A stretch of 64,000 bases of DNA from Lysobacter spongiicola DSM 21749 (GTDB taxonomy: Bacteria > Pseudomonadota > Gammaproteobacteria > Xanthomonadales > Xanthomonadaceae). The notes beneath the pieces are model-generated. The model saw only the letters and a list, made by a program, of their open reading frames with translations. It did no database searches and was not told where the DNA came from. The position numbers and the translations under genes are program-made. Shown in pieces: positions 19,585 to 28,723 of the stretch (position 1 is its first letter; the number at the start of each line of letters is the position of its first letter). The stretch covers positions 1 to 64,000 of the forward strand of contig NZ_FUXP01000007.1 in NCBI RefSeq assembly GCF_900167055.1. Reading direction: 5' to 3'.

Positions 19585-21084
19585 TCAGGCTCTGGTACCG
19601 GTAGTGGACGGGGCGGCTTCAGGCGACATCGAATCGCGCGGAGGCATGCGCAGGATCTTGAATCCCGCATACGCCAGGACGGCCGCCACCAAGGGGCTGG
19701 CGAGGTTGAAGAACGCGTACGGCAGGTAATCGAGGGTGGCGACGCCCAGCGTCGCGGCCATGTAGGCACCGCAGGTATTCCACGGCACCAGGGGCGAGGT
19801 GATGGTGCCGCCATCTTCCAGTGCCCGGGACAGGTTCACCGGTGCCAGCCCGCGCTTCTCGTACTCGGGGCGGAACAGGCGCCCGGTCAGCACGATCGCC
19901 ATGTACTGGTCGGCCGCCACCACGTTGGCTCCGATCGCAGTGCCCAGGGTCGCGGTGATCAGCGAGCCGGTGGAGCGCGCCGCCTTGAGCACGCTGCGGA
20001 TCATGCGCTCGAGCAGGCCGGTGGATTCCATGACCGCGCCGAAGCCCATCGCGCAGACGATCAGCCACACCGTGTTGAGCATGCTGGACATGCCGCCGCG
20101 GGTGAGCAGGTCGTCCACCGCGGCGTTGCCGGTGCTGGCGTTGTAGCCGTCGAACATCGCCATCCACGCGCCCGAAAGCAGCGCCATCGGGCGGGCCAGG
20201 GTTTCCCTGTCGGCGAGTTTGACCACCAGTTCGGGCTGGAAGATCACCGCGAACACCGCGCCGAGCAGCGCGCCGATCAGGATGCTGGGGAAGGCGGGAA
20301 AGCGCATCGCCGCCAGCGCGAATACCACGGCCATCGGGATCAGCAGGTACCAGCCCAGGTCGAACTGCGCCCCGAGCACCTGCGGAAGGTCACCGAAGGC
20401 GTCGCCGCCCACGCCCGCCGCCTGGCTGCCCATACCCATGATCGCGAACAGGACCAGCGCGATCAGGAAGCTCGGACCGGTCGTCCAGATCATGTGGCGG
20501 ATGTGCTCGAACAGCTCGCTGCCCGCGGCCGCCGGCGCGATGTTGGTGGTGTCCGACAGCGGGGACATCTTGTCGCCGAAGTAGGCGCCGGAGATCACGG
20601 CGCCGGCGGTGATTGCCGGGGACATGTCCAGCCCCTGCGCGACGCCGATCAGGGCCACGCCGAGCGTGCCCGCGACCGTCCACGAGCTGCCGATCGCAAG
20701 GGCGACGATCGCGCAGATCAGGCACACCGCCGGGAAGAAGAACGAGGGGTGCAACAGCTTCAGCCCGTACACGATCAGGGTCGGTACGGTGCCGCTGAGG
20801 ATCCACGTGCCGATCAGCGCACCCACGGCGAGGAGGATGAAGATAGGCACGATCGCCAGCGAGATGCCGCGTACCAGGCTGTCCTGGATGTCGTCCCAGC
20901 GCATCCCGTTGCGGATGCCGACCAGCGCGGCGACACCGCCGGCAATCATCAGCGAGACCTGGTTGGCGCCGTAGGAGGCGTTGTCGCCGTAGAGGTAGAC
21001 CGCGGCGCCCAGCAACAGGACAAGAAGCAGCAGCGGCAGCAAAGCCTGCAGCAGGGAGGGCTCCCTGGGCGCTGCAGTGCTCAT
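19585..21084 (-). CDS. nhaC: Na+/H+ antiporter NhaC family
   Basis: A 499-residue membrane protein with about twelve hydrophobic helices. Family motifs include ISGAYFGDKMSPLSDTTNIAP (about residues 168-188) and IGSSWTVAGTLGVALIG. The start MSTAAPREPSLLQ is taken at 21084; an extension to 21288 is polar and unlikely. It lies upstream of an NSS transporter with 8 bases between them, which suggests that sodium taken up with substrate is exported by this antiporter. Confidence 0.92.
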   Translation of the reverse strand: MSTAAPREPSLLQALLPLLLLVLLLGAAVYLYGDNASYGANQVSLMIAGGVAALVGIRNGMRWDDIQDSLVRGISLAIVPIFILLAVGALIGTWILSGTVPTLIVYGLKLLHPSFFFPAVCLICAIVALAIGSSWTVAGTLGVALIGVAQGLDMSPAITAGAVISGAYFGDKMSPLSDTTNIAPAAAGSELFEHIRHMIWTTGPSFLIALVLFAIMGMGSQAAGVGGDAFGDLPQVLGAQFDLGWYLLIPMAVVFALAAMRFPAFPSILIGALLGAVFAVIFQPELVVKLADRETLARPMALLSGAWMAMFDGYNASTGNAAVDDLLTRGGMSSMLNTVWLIVCAMGFGAVMESTGLLERMIRSVLKAARSTGSLITATLGTAIGANVVAADQYMAIVLTGRLFRPEYEKRGLAPVNLSRALEDGGTITSPLVPWNTCGAYMAATLGVATLDYLPYAFFNLASPLVAAVLAYAGFKILRMPPRDSMSPEAAPSTTGTRA

Positions 21085-21337
21085 CCGCAGTGGATTCCGC
21101 ACGGGTGCGGGGACAGGATCATGGGTACCGGGCGGCCCGCCGAAGCGCTCGGCTCGATGCTGGACGACTTGCTGGACATGGATTCCCCGGGTTGAACAAG
21201 CGGCGGCGCGATGTTGCCGCCAAGCACGTCGCCCTTGGCGCGCGACGAGTGGCGGGCCACCATACCCCAGCCGCGAAACAGCCGGCAAGCCGTGCTTGCG
21301 CTTGTCATGATCCCTCCTGCCGGACGTACTTTCCCGT

Positions 21338-21907
21338 ATGCATCACGCCCCACCCTCCGACCATTCACACCTGCTTGGCAGCCTCTCCCGTTATCGCCGG
21401 CAATGGCCTGCGGAGGCCGAGGTGGTGGACCTGTTCGAGGCGCTGCTCGACGATCCGGAGGCGCCATTCGAGAGGGCGCGCCTGGCCGGCCATTTCACCG
21501 CTTCCAGCTGGCTGGTGGACCGCAGTGGCACCCGCACCCTGCTGACCCACCACCGCAAGCTCGGCCGCTGGCTACAGCTCGGTGGGCATGCCGATGGCGA
21601 CATGGACCTGGCCCGCGTGGCATTGCGGGAGGCGACCGAGGAATCGGGCCTGGAGGGGCTGGTGGGCGAGGCGAAGATCTTCGACCTGGACCGCCACTGG
21701 ATCCCGGAGCGGGGCGCCGTGCCGGGTCACTGGCACTACGACGTGCGTTACGTGGTGCGGGCGGAGGCGGGCGAGGAGTTCGTGGTCAGCGAGGAATCGC
21801 TCGACCTGGCATGGCGGGAGGTCGCGCAGGTCCTGGAGGATCCGGAAGCCGATCCCTCCCTGCGGCGCATGGCGGAAAAGTGGGTGGCGCGGTCGGCGCG
21901 GCAATAG
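21338..21907 (+). CDS. Nudix hydrolase
   Basis: A 189-residue Nudix-fold hydrolase. The Nudix box is GHADGDMDLARVALREATEESGL (about residues 85-107, written here in overlapping pieces GHADGDMDL and REATEESGL). The REATEESG helix is intact, but the usual first Glu of the box is Met, as in a subfamily with GHxDGD. The N-terminal half has a basic SRYRRQWPAE segment. The substrate is unknown. It converges with serA (21-base gap). No clear Shine-Dalgarno precedes the ATG. Confidence 0.85.
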   Translation: MHHAPPSDHSHLLGSLSRYRRQWPAEAEVVDLFEALLDDPEAPFERARLAGHFTASSWLVDRSGTRTLLTHHRKLGRWLQLGGHADGDMDLARVALREATEESGLEGLVGEAKIFDLDRHWIPERGAVPGHWHYDVRYVVRAEAGEEFVVSEESLDLAWREVAQVLEDPEADPSLRRMAEKWVARSARQ

Positions 21908-21928
21908 CGAGCGCCCGAGCGCCAGCCG

Positions 21929-23164
21929 TCAATACAGGATGCGGGTCCGCAGGGTGCCGTCGATCGCCGCCAGCTCCTCCTTCAGCTCCGTGGCCTGTTC
22001 CTCGCTGGCGTCCACGTCGATCACCACGTAGCCGACTTCCGGATGCGTACGCAGGTACTGGCCGTCGATGTTGACGTTGCGCTGCGAGAAGATGCCGTTG
22101 ACCCGCGACATCATGCCCGGCACGTTGCGGTGGATGTGCAGCAGCCGCCGGCTGCCGGTGTGCTCGGGCAGGGTGACCTCGGGGAAGTTGACCGCGGAGA
22201 GGGTCGAGCCGTTGTCGCTGTAACGCACCAGCTTGGCCGCCACTTCCAGGCCGATGTTGTCCTGCGCCTCCAGCGTGCTGCCGCCGATGTGCGGGGTCAG
22301 CAGCGCGTTGTCGATGCCGGCCAGCGGCGACTCGAACACATCGTCGTTGCCCTTTGGTTCGACCGGGAACACATCCACTGCCGTCCCGCCCAGGTGGCCC
22401 GAGCGCAACGCCGCTGCCAACGCTTCGATGTCGACCACGCTTCCGCGCGAGGCGTTGATCAGGTGGCTGCCGCGCCGCATCCTCGACAATTGCGGCTCGC
22501 CGATCATCAGGCGCGTGGCCGGTGTCTCGGGCACGTGCAGGGTCACCACGTCGCTCTGCTCCAGCAGGCTGTCGAGGCTGTCGACCGGGCGCGCGTTGCC
22601 GAGCGCGAGCTTGGCCTCGATGTCATGGAAGAGCACGCGCATGCCCAGGTTCTCGGCGATGAGGCCGACCTGGGTGCCGATGTGGCCGTAGCCGACGATG
22701 CCGATGGTCTTACCACGGGCCTCGTGGCTGCCGGCCGCCGACTTCTCCCAGCCACCGCGGTGGCAGGCTGCGTTCTTCCGCGGGATGCCGCGCATCAGCA
22801 TGATCGCCTCGGCCACCACCAGCTCCGCCACGCTGCGGGTGTTGGAGTAGGGCGCGTTGAACACCGGGATGCCCAGGCGCTCCGCCGCATCCAGGTCCAC
22901 CTGGCTGGTGCCGATGCAGAAGCAGCCTACTGCCAGCAGCCTGCGGGCCTCGCCCAGTACCTCGGCGGTGAGCTGGGTGCGCGAGCGGATGCCGATGAAG
23001 TGCGCATCGGCCACCTGCCTGCGCAGCTCGTCTTCCGGCAACGACTTGTCGAACTGGTCGATGCGCGAATAGCCAGCGGCGCGGAACTGTTCGACGGCGT
23101 TCTGGCTGATGCCTTCCAGCAGCAGGATGCGAATCTCGTGCTTCGGGTAGGACGTCCTGGCCAC
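21929..23164 (-). CDS. serA: D-3-phosphoglycerate dehydrogenase
   Basis: A 411-residue enzyme of the E. coli type (substrate, NAD and ACT domains). It starts serine synthesis by oxidising 3-phosphoglycerate. NAD loop GIVGYGHIGTQVG (near 158), catalytic Arg in NASRGSVVD, Glu in VFPVEPKGND and His in LTPHIGGST are intact; the C-terminal ACT domain (about 340-411) reads GMMSRVNGIFSQRNVNIDGQ and is where serine normally inhibits. The first codon is GTG. The gene is divergent from a D-2-hydroxyglutarate dehydrogenase 126 bases away. Confidence 0.95.
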   Translation of the reverse strand: MARTSYPKHEIRILLLEGISQNAVEQFRAAGYSRIDQFDKSLPEDELRRQVADAHFIGIRSRTQLTAEVLGEARRLLAVGCFCIGTSQVDLDAAERLGIPVFNAPYSNTRSVAELVVAEAIMLMRGIPRKNAACHRGGWEKSAAGSHEARGKTIGIVGYGHIGTQVGLIAENLGMRVLFHDIEAKLALGNARPVDSLDSLLEQSDVVTLHVPETPATRLMIGEPQLSRMRRGSHLINASRGSVVDIEALAAALRSGHLGGTAVDVFPVEPKGNDDVFESPLAGIDNALLTPHIGGSTLEAQDNIGLEVAAKLVRYSDNGSTLSAVNFPEVTLPEHTGSRRLLHIHRNVPGMMSRVNGIFSQRNVNIDGQYLRTHPEVGYVVIDVDASEEQATELKEELAAIDGTLRTRILY

Positions 23165-23290
23165 GTGTGGGTGTCGCTCGAGCGGAGGTTCCGAATATCG
23201 CAGAATCCGCGCCGTGCTGCCGCGGTGGCCAGTGGACGGGCAGGCCCCGCGGCTGGCAGGCTCGGATTCCCGTTAGCGAGCAACCCCCCG

Positions 23291-24679
23291 ATGACCGATC
23301 CGCGCCTGGAATCGCTGCGCTCCGTGCTGCCGGGGCTGCAGCTGGAATGTGGCCCCGCGGAGCTCGAGCACTTCGGCCGCGACTGGACGCGCCGCTGGAC
23401 GCCGGCGCCACTTGCCATCGCGTTCCCGCGCCAGGCGCAGGACGTGGTCGGCATCGTGCAATGGGCACGCCGCGAGGGCGTGGTGCTGGTGCCTTCGGGT
23501 GGACGCACCGGCCTGTCCGGCGGCGCCGTGGCGGCCAATGGCGAGCTGGTGGTCAGCCTGGAGCGGATGAACCGCATCCTCGGCTTCGACCCCGTCGACC
23601 GGACGCTGCAGGTGCAGGCGGGCGCCGTGCTGCAGGTGGTGCAGGAGGCGGCGCGCAGTCATGGCCTGGCCTACCCGGTGGACTTCGGATCGCGCGGGTC
23701 GTGCACCATCGGCGGCAACATCGCGACGAACGCGGGCGGGATCCGGGTGCTGCGCCATGGCAACACGCGCGAATGGATCGCCGGCCTCACCGTCGTGACT
23801 GGCCGCGGCGAACTGCTCGAGCTCAACCGTGGCCTGGTCAAGAATTCCAGCGGCTACGACCTGCGACACCTGCTTGTCGGGTCCGAGGGCACGCTTGGGA
23901 TCGTGGTCGAGGCGACGCTGAAGCTGGCCCCGTCACCGCCGCCCACCAACGTGATGCTGCTGGCCCTGCCGGCGTTCGAAGCGGTCATGGAGGTCTTCTC
24001 TGTGTTCCGGGAGCGTCTGCAACTGGAGGCGTTCGAATTCTTCACCGACGTGGCGCTTCGCCACGTGGTGGGCCATGGCGCTTCGGACCCTTTCGACCAG
24101 GTGCATCCGTATTACGTGGTGGTGGAGTTCGCTGTCGCCGACGAAGCGGGGGAGGCGGCTGCAATGGCCGCTTTCGAACGTGCGATGGAGGCCGGGCTGG
24201 TGGTCGATGGCGTGGTCAGCCAGAGTGACGCGCAGGCCGCGCAAATCTGGCAGCTGCGCGAAGGCATCACCGAAAGCCTGGCGCCCAGGCGGCCCTACAA
24301 GAACGATGTGTCGGTGCGGGTAGGCGCAATGCCGGCCTTCCTGGCCGAGATCCAGGGTCTTCTGGGTGAGGGTTACCCCGACTTCGAGGTGGTCTGGTTC
24401 GGGCACATCGGCGATGGCAACCTCCATATCAACGTGCTGCGGCCGGAGGGTATGGCCGAGCAGGCGTTCATCGGCCGCTGCGAGCAGGTCACACGGTTGC
24501 TCTCGGACGTGCTGGCCCGGCATGGCGGCAGCATCTCGGCCGAGCACGGCATCGGGCTGGTCAAGAAGCCTTACCTGCAGGGCACCCGCAGCGTGGCCGA
24601 GATCGAGGTCATGCGTGGCATCCGCCGGGTACTGGACCCGGACGGCATCATGAACCGGGGCAAGGTGTTCCCGGACTGA
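23291..24679 (+). CDS. FAD-linked D-2-hydroxyglutarate dehydrogenase (probable)
   Basis: A 462-residue VAO/PCMH-family flavoprotein. PSGGRTGLSGG and SCTIGGNIATNAGG are the FAD pyrophosphate loops, LVGSEGTLGIV follows, and the C-terminal metal/substrate region is GHIGDGNLHINVLRPEG with SAEHGIGLVKK near the end. The length and the divergent pairing with serA match the D2HGDH that reoxidises the D-2-hydroxyglutarate made by SerA in Pseudomonas stutzeri, although D-lactate dehydrogenases share the fold. The start ATG at 23291 is preferred; the long upstream reading frame overlaps serA on the other strand and is spurious. Confidence 0.85.
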   Translation: MTDPRLESLRSVLPGLQLECGPAELEHFGRDWTRRWTPAPLAIAFPRQAQDVVGIVQWARREGVVLVPSGGRTGLSGGAVAANGELVVSLERMNRILGFDPVDRTLQVQAGAVLQVVQEAARSHGLAYPVDFGSRGSCTIGGNIATNAGGIRVLRHGNTREWIAGLTVVTGRGELLELNRGLVKNSSGYDLRHLLVGSEGTLGIVVEATLKLAPSPPPTNVMLLALPAFEAVMEVFSVFRERLQLEAFEFFTDVALRHVVGHGASDPFDQVHPYYVVVEFAVADEAGEAAAMAAFERAMEAGLVVDGVVSQSDAQAAQIWQLREGITESLAPRRPYKNDVSVRVGAMPAFLAEIQGLLGEGYPDFEVVWFGHIGDGNLHINVLRPEGMAEQAFIGRCEQVTRLLSDVLARHGGSISAEHGIGLVKKPYLQGTRSVAEIEVMRGIRRVLDPDGIMNRGKVFPD

Positions 24680-24804
24680 CCCCGCGCTGAACCCGGTCGA
24701 TCCATTGCCTCTCCAACCGGGCGGTGCGTCATGGGATTGGGCCGTGTTCGCCGGTAATCTGTCGCCCTCCGCCGGCGGCCGCCGGCCCCACGGCCCTCCC
24801 GAAC

Positions 24805-25161
24805 ATGCACACGCTGAACATCAAACCGGTCACCCTGAACATGAAGCCGGTGCGGATCCTCACCGCCGCGCTCCTGCTCGGGCTTGCCCCGGCAGCGCTG
24901 GCTTCCAGCTTCTACACCACCTCCGATGCATTGAGCGGCGCGGTCAAGTCGGTCTCGGACGGCATCTCCGGCACCAGCGGCTCGTTCAGCGACAACAAGA
25001 TCTTGCTGGCTGCGCGCGACGATGCGGCCAGCCACGTGGCCAGTGATGGCGCGATCCGCGGCGTGCACCTGGAAGCGGCGCTCGAGCTGCTGCGCCAGCG
25101 CGTTCCGGAAGCCCGCACCGCCAGCGACATGGAACTGGCGCAGGCCATCCTGGCCCTGTGA
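24805..25161 (+). CDS. Small exported protein, DUF2388-like
   Basis: A 118-residue protein with a signal peptide (MKPVRILTAALLLGLAPAALA, residues 13-33, then SSFYTTSDALSG). A second possible start is the ATG at 24841, which would put the signal peptide at the very N-terminus; neither start has a good Shine-Dalgarno. The mature part is about 85 residues with SSFYTTSDAL..SVSD and DNKILLAARDDAASHVASDG, resembling DUF2388 proteins. Its function is unknown. Its stop overlaps the GTG start of the next gene, which suggests they work together. Confidence 0.75.
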   Translation: MHTLNIKPVTLNMKPVRILTAALLLGLAPAALASSFYTTSDALSGAVKSVSDGISGTSGSFSDNKILLAARDDAASHVASDGAIRGVHLEAALELLRQRVPEARTASDMELAQAILAL

Positions 25162-27032
25162 AGCCGGCACGGGACCCGCGCCGGCGCCGCTGGCCGGGTC
25201 TCCTGCTCGCCGCCGCACTGCTCGCGTCCGGGCCGGTGGCGGCGCTGCAATTGCAGTTGGACCCCGAAGGCCTGGACGGCCACGAGCAGGACGCCACCCA
25301 GGGCCTGCTGGACGACGCCGTTTCGATGCTGCCGCCTGCCATGGCCGCGGCCATCGAGGAGCCCATCCGGATTCGCTGGGACGCCACGCTGGCACCCGAG
25401 GTCTATGGGCGCGCGACGCAGCGGACCCTGCTGCTCAACCGCCGCCTGCTGCCGCGCCTCGTCGACGGCACCTCGGCCATGGCGGCGAGCCCGCATCCGG
25501 AGCGGAGCGAGCTGGAGCAACTGCGCGCGACGCTCCTGCATGAAGTGACGCACTTCTACGACCGCACGGGCGGCCGGGGCGGGCGGTTGTCGGGCGATCC
25601 ACGGCTGCTGGACCTCGCCGGCTGGCAGGTGGGGGCTTTCCCCTGGTCGCGACGTTCCGGCAACCACTTCACCGATCGCAGCCCCGATCCGTACGAGCTG
25701 GAGAGCGCGCGGGAGTTCGTCGCGGTCAACATGGAGTATTTCCTGCTCGATCCCGCCTACGCCTGTCGGCGGCCGGCGCTGCATCGCCATTTCCGCGAGC
25801 ACTTCGGCTGGGCGCCGCCTGCCGATGCGTGTCCGGCGGGCCTGCCTTTCCTCGATCCGGATCCCGACAGTGACGGCGCGCTGACCCTGCTCGACCCGGC
25901 GCGCGTCTACCAGGTGCACTACCTGCTGGCCGAAGGCAACGAGCAGCTGATGAGCCGCTGGGGCCACGGCATGCTGCGGCTGGTGGTCTGTGCGCCGGGG
26001 CGGGAGCGGGGACCCGACTGCCTCCTGGACCTGCAACACCACCGGGTGCTGTCGTTCCGCGCCTTCGTCGATGACGTGCAGCTGTCCAGCTGGCGCGGCC
26101 TGACCGGCTCGTATCCCTCGCGCCTGTTCGTGCTGCCGCTTGACCAGGTGGTGGATGAGTACACCAAGGTCCAGCTGCGTGCCCTGCAGTCGATCCCACT
26201 CGAGCTGTCGCAGGAGGAGATCGGCGGCGTCGTCGAGCGTGCCGCGCGGCTGCACTGGAGTTACGACGGCGAGTACTACTTCCTGAGCAACAACTGTGCG
26301 GTCGAGACCTTCAAGCTGTTGCACGACGGCGCACCCCGCCTCGGGAGGGCGCGCCTGCGCAGCATCACCCCGACCGGACTGATGGGGAAGCTGCGCAAGC
26401 AGGCAGTGGCGGATGCTTCGGTGCTGGAAGACCGGGACGAGGCGCTGAGGCTGGGCTACCGCTTCGATTCGATGCGCGAGCGCCAACAGGCCATGTACGC
26501 GGTTGCCCGCGAGCGGCTTGGACTGCCGGAGGCGCAGGTGGAGCAGTGGCTGGACCTGCCAGCATTGCGTCGCGCGGCCTGGGTGGGCAAGGGTGACATG
26601 CAGGCTACCGCGGCCTTGTTGCTACTTGAGCAGGCTGCGCAGCGCCGGCGGATGCTGGAGGCGCGCGACGAGCTGAAACGCCGCTACTCGGACGCCGGGG
26701 ACGCGTCCGCAACGGAAGGTTTCGGGGAGGTGGCCGACCACCTGCGCCGGATGCTGGCCGACAGCGGTTTTCTCAGCCGACCGGCCGCCTTGCTGGAGGG
26801 GCGGCCGGGATACGGGTTGCCGCAAGGCGACGAGCTGGCATGGATGGAAGAAGAGGGCGCGCGGCGACAGGCGCGCCTGGAGGCGATGGGCGTCTCGCTC
26901 GCCGAGCAGGTCCGTCCACTGCTCGACCCGCGCATGCGGGATGACCTGGAGAACATCGACGCCAACGTCGATGCGCTGGCCGCCCGCATGCGTGCACTGC
27001 ACGCGGCGCAGGGCGGCCTGCGCCTGCCGTGA
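25158..27032 (+). CDS. Exported DUF4105-like protein with metalloprotease-like motif
   Basis: A 624-residue protein with a signal peptide (LLLAAALLASGPVAA, cleaved near residue 29). Residues 90-200 contain LRATLLHEVTHFYDRTGG, a zinc-metalloprotease-like HExxH-type site (HEVTH), with a possible third ligand in ESAREFVAVNMEYF. Residues about 240-400 (YLLAEGNEQLMSRWGHGMLRL, FLSNNCAVETFKLL) resemble DUF4105, which contains a permuted NlpC/P60-like His/Cys pattern. The C-terminal 200 residues are charged and helical. It overlaps the DUF2388-like gene by 4 bases. Peptidase activity is an inference from the motifs. Confidence 0.7.
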   Translation: MKPARDPRRRRWPGLLLAAALLASGPVAALQLQLDPEGLDGHEQDATQGLLDDAVSMLPPAMAAAIEEPIRIRWDATLAPEVYGRATQRTLLLNRRLLPRLVDGTSAMAASPHPERSELEQLRATLLHEVTHFYDRTGGRGGRLSGDPRLLDLAGWQVGAFPWSRRSGNHFTDRSPDPYELESAREFVAVNMEYFLLDPAYACRRPALHRHFREHFGWAPPADACPAGLPFLDPDPDSDGALTLLDPARVYQVHYLLAEGNEQLMSRWGHGMLRLVVCAPGRERGPDCLLDLQHHRVLSFRAFVDDVQLSSWRGLTGSYPSRLFVLPLDQVVDEYTKVQLRALQSIPLELSQEEIGGVVERAARLHWSYDGEYYFLSNNCAVETFKLLHDGAPRLGRARLRSITPTGLMGKLRKQAVADASVLEDRDEALRLGYRFDSMRERQQAMYAVARERLGLPEAQVEQWLDLPALRRAAWVGKGDMQATAALLLLEQAAQRRRMLEARDELKRRYSDAGDASATEGFGEVADHLRRMLADSGFLSRPAALLEGRPGYGLPQGDELAWMEEEGARRQARLEAMGVSLAEQVRPLLDPRMRDDLENIDANVDALAARMRALHAAQGGLRLP

Positions 27033-27050
27033 CCGGTCGGCGGCCAGGTA

Positions 27051-27617
27051 TCAGTCGGCGCGGCCGGCGAATTCGCCGCTGCTGGTGTTGACCAGCACCC
27101 GCTCACCATTGCCGATGTACTCGGGCACCATGATTTCGATACCGGTGGAGAGCTTGGCCGGCTTGGGACGCTTGGTCGCGGTGCCACCCTTGAGCTCCGG
27201 CGGCGTTTCCACCACCTCGATCGCCACGCTTGCCGGCAACTGCAGCGCGACCGGCTGGTCGTCGATGATCTGCACGTAGCAGCCCGACAGATCGTCGACG
27301 ATGTAGCCGGCGTCGTCGCCCACCACGTCGGCATCAAGGGTATACGGCGTGTAGTCCTCGTCGTCGAGGAACACGAAAGCGTCGCCGTCCTTGTAGGAGT
27401 AGGTCGCCTGGCGGCGGGTCAGCTCGACTTCCTTGAGCTCGTCGTCGCCGCCCAGGCTCAGGTCGTACTTGTTGCCGCCCGGTACCGAATACATGGTGAA
27501 GCGGAACTTGACGTTGCCGCCGCGCCCCTGCGGCGAGCTGCGCTCGATGTCGCGCACCTGGTAGATCGCGTTGTTGTGCTCGACCACGTTCCCTTTCTTG
27601 ACGTCTGAGGCTTTCAT
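27051..27617 (-). CDS. efpL: Elongation factor P-like protein EfpL (YeiP)
   Basis: A 188-residue three-domain EF-P paralogue. It is assigned to EfpL/YeiP rather than EF-P because of EDYTPYT in the middle domain, [13 protein letters not shown] and the GRAD C-terminus. The domain I loop reads SSPQGRGGN, placing Arg32 where EF-P has its modified Lys; an unmodified Arg at the tip is typical of EfpL. The family relieves ribosome stalling at proline-rich and some other motifs. It is a stand-alone gene followed by no obvious partner. Confidence 0.92.
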   Translation of the reverse strand: MKASDVKKGNVVEHNNAIYQVRDIERSSPQGRGGNVKFRFTMYSVPGGNKYDLSLGGDDELKEVELTRRQATYSYKDGDAFVFLDDEDYTPYTLDADVVGDDAGYIVDDLSGCYVQIIDDQPVALQLPASVAIEVVETPPELKGGTATKRPKPAKLSTGIEIMVPEYIGNGERVLVNTSSGEFAGRAD

Positions 27618-27654
27618 GCGTTTTCCGGTGGTGTTGTTTCGTATGTGTGTGTGC

Positions 27655-27731
27655 GTAGGAGCGGCTTCAGCCGCGATCGTGGAATCATCCGTGCCGCGCC
27701 TGTTCCCGATCGCGGCTGAAGCCGCTCCTAC
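27655..27731. repeat. GTAG-type REP pair (family A), inverted
   Basis: Arms at 27655-27678 and 27708-27731 are perfect inverted copies of the family A REP. They lie upstream of efpL, between its start and the convergent end of the SDR gene region, in a 159-base gap that otherwise holds nothing recognisable. Confidence 0.9.
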
Positions 27732-27776
27732 AAAACGAAGGGAATCACGCGGGCCAATGGCCCGGGGAGCCCTGAC

Positions 27777-28547
27777 CTACTTCGGCGCGAGCCGCGTAGC
27801 ACCATCCAGCCGGATGGTCTCGCCATTGAGGTAGGTGTTGCCGAGGATGTGCGCGACAAGGGCGGCGAAGTCCTCCGGCTTGCCCAGGCGGGACGGGAAC
27901 GGAATGCTCGCCGCCAGCGACTGCTGCACCGACTCGGGCATGCCGTCGACCATCGGGGTCCAGAACACACCGGGGGCCACGGTCATCACGCGGATGCCGA
28001 AGCGCGAGAACTCGCGGGCCATGGGCAGGGTCATGCCGACCACGCCGCCCTTGGAGGCCGAGTACGCCGCCTGTCCGATCTGGCCCTCGTAAGCGGCGAC
28101 GGAAGCGGTGTTGACGATCACGCCGCGCTCGCCGTCGGTGCCGGCCTCGTTGTGCTGCATCACCTCGGCGGTGGCCTTGGCGACGTTGAAGCTGCCGACC
28201 AGGTTGACCATCACCGTGGTCTGGAACTGCGACAGCGGCATCGCACCCTCGCGGCCGAGCACGCGGCCCGCACCGAGGATGCCGGCGCAGCTGACGGCGA
28301 CGTTCAGCCCGCCCAGGAAGTCCTTGGCTTCGGCGACATTGGTCGCCACGCCCGCCTCGTCGGTGACATCGGTGCGGAAGAAGCGCGCATTGGATTCGCC
28401 TAGTTCGGCGACCGCGGCCGCGCCCTTCTCCTCGTTGACGTCGAACAACGCGACCTTGCCGCCGTTTGCGACCAGGTGCTGGGCGACCGCGAGGCCGAGG
28501 CCGGAAACGCCGCCGGTGACGATGGCACGGGTGTCGGTGAGCTGCAT
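27777..28547 (-). CDS. SDR oxidoreductase, 3-hydroxyacyl-CoA dehydrogenase type II-like
   Basis: A 256-residue short-chain dehydrogenase. It has the Rossmann TGGVSGLG near residue 11, the NAD-preferring Asp in LFDVNEEK, Ser in NTASVAAYEG and the YSASK catalytic motif. VAPGVFWTPM and the C-terminal GETIRLDGATRL match the HSD17B10-like group that oxidises 2-methyl-3-hydroxybutyryl-CoA in isoleucine breakdown. This fits the nearby branched-chain catabolic genes, but the substrate is inferred. AGGA lies before the ATG. Confidence 0.87.
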   Translation of the reverse strand: MQLTDTRAIVTGGVSGLGLAVAQHLVANGGKVALFDVNEEKGAAAVAELGESNARFFRTDVTDEAGVATNVAEAKDFLGGLNVAVSCAGILGAGRVLGREGAMPLSQFQTTVMVNLVGSFNVAKATAEVMQHNEAGTDGERGVIVNTASVAAYEGQIGQAAYSASKGGVVGMTLPMAREFSRFGIRVMTVAPGVFWTPMVDGMPESVQQSLAASIPFPSRLGKPEDFAALVAHILGNTYLNGETIRLDGATRLAPK

Positions 28548-28651
28548 GGGGAAGTCCTGCGGGCGAAAACCGGGATTCTAATTGAGGGGCGGGGTTGGCC
28601 GCGAATCGCGGGGCAGGTCGCAGCGATGCGAAGTCGGAACCCCGTGCTTTC

Positions 28652-28723
28652 GTAGGAGCGACGTGAGTCGCGACCGCCGACCGTTCGGAACCATGTACAG
28701 GTCGCGACTCACGTCGCTCCTAC
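28652..28723. repeat. GTAG-type REP pair (family B), inverted
   Basis: Perfect 23-base arms at 28652-28674 and 28701-28723 (GTAGGAGCGACGTGAGTCGC outward). The right arm overlaps the end of the PAS-GGDEF-EAL gene and supplies its stop codon (TAG within GTAGGAG, 28720-28722 on the reverse strand). Confidence 0.9.
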
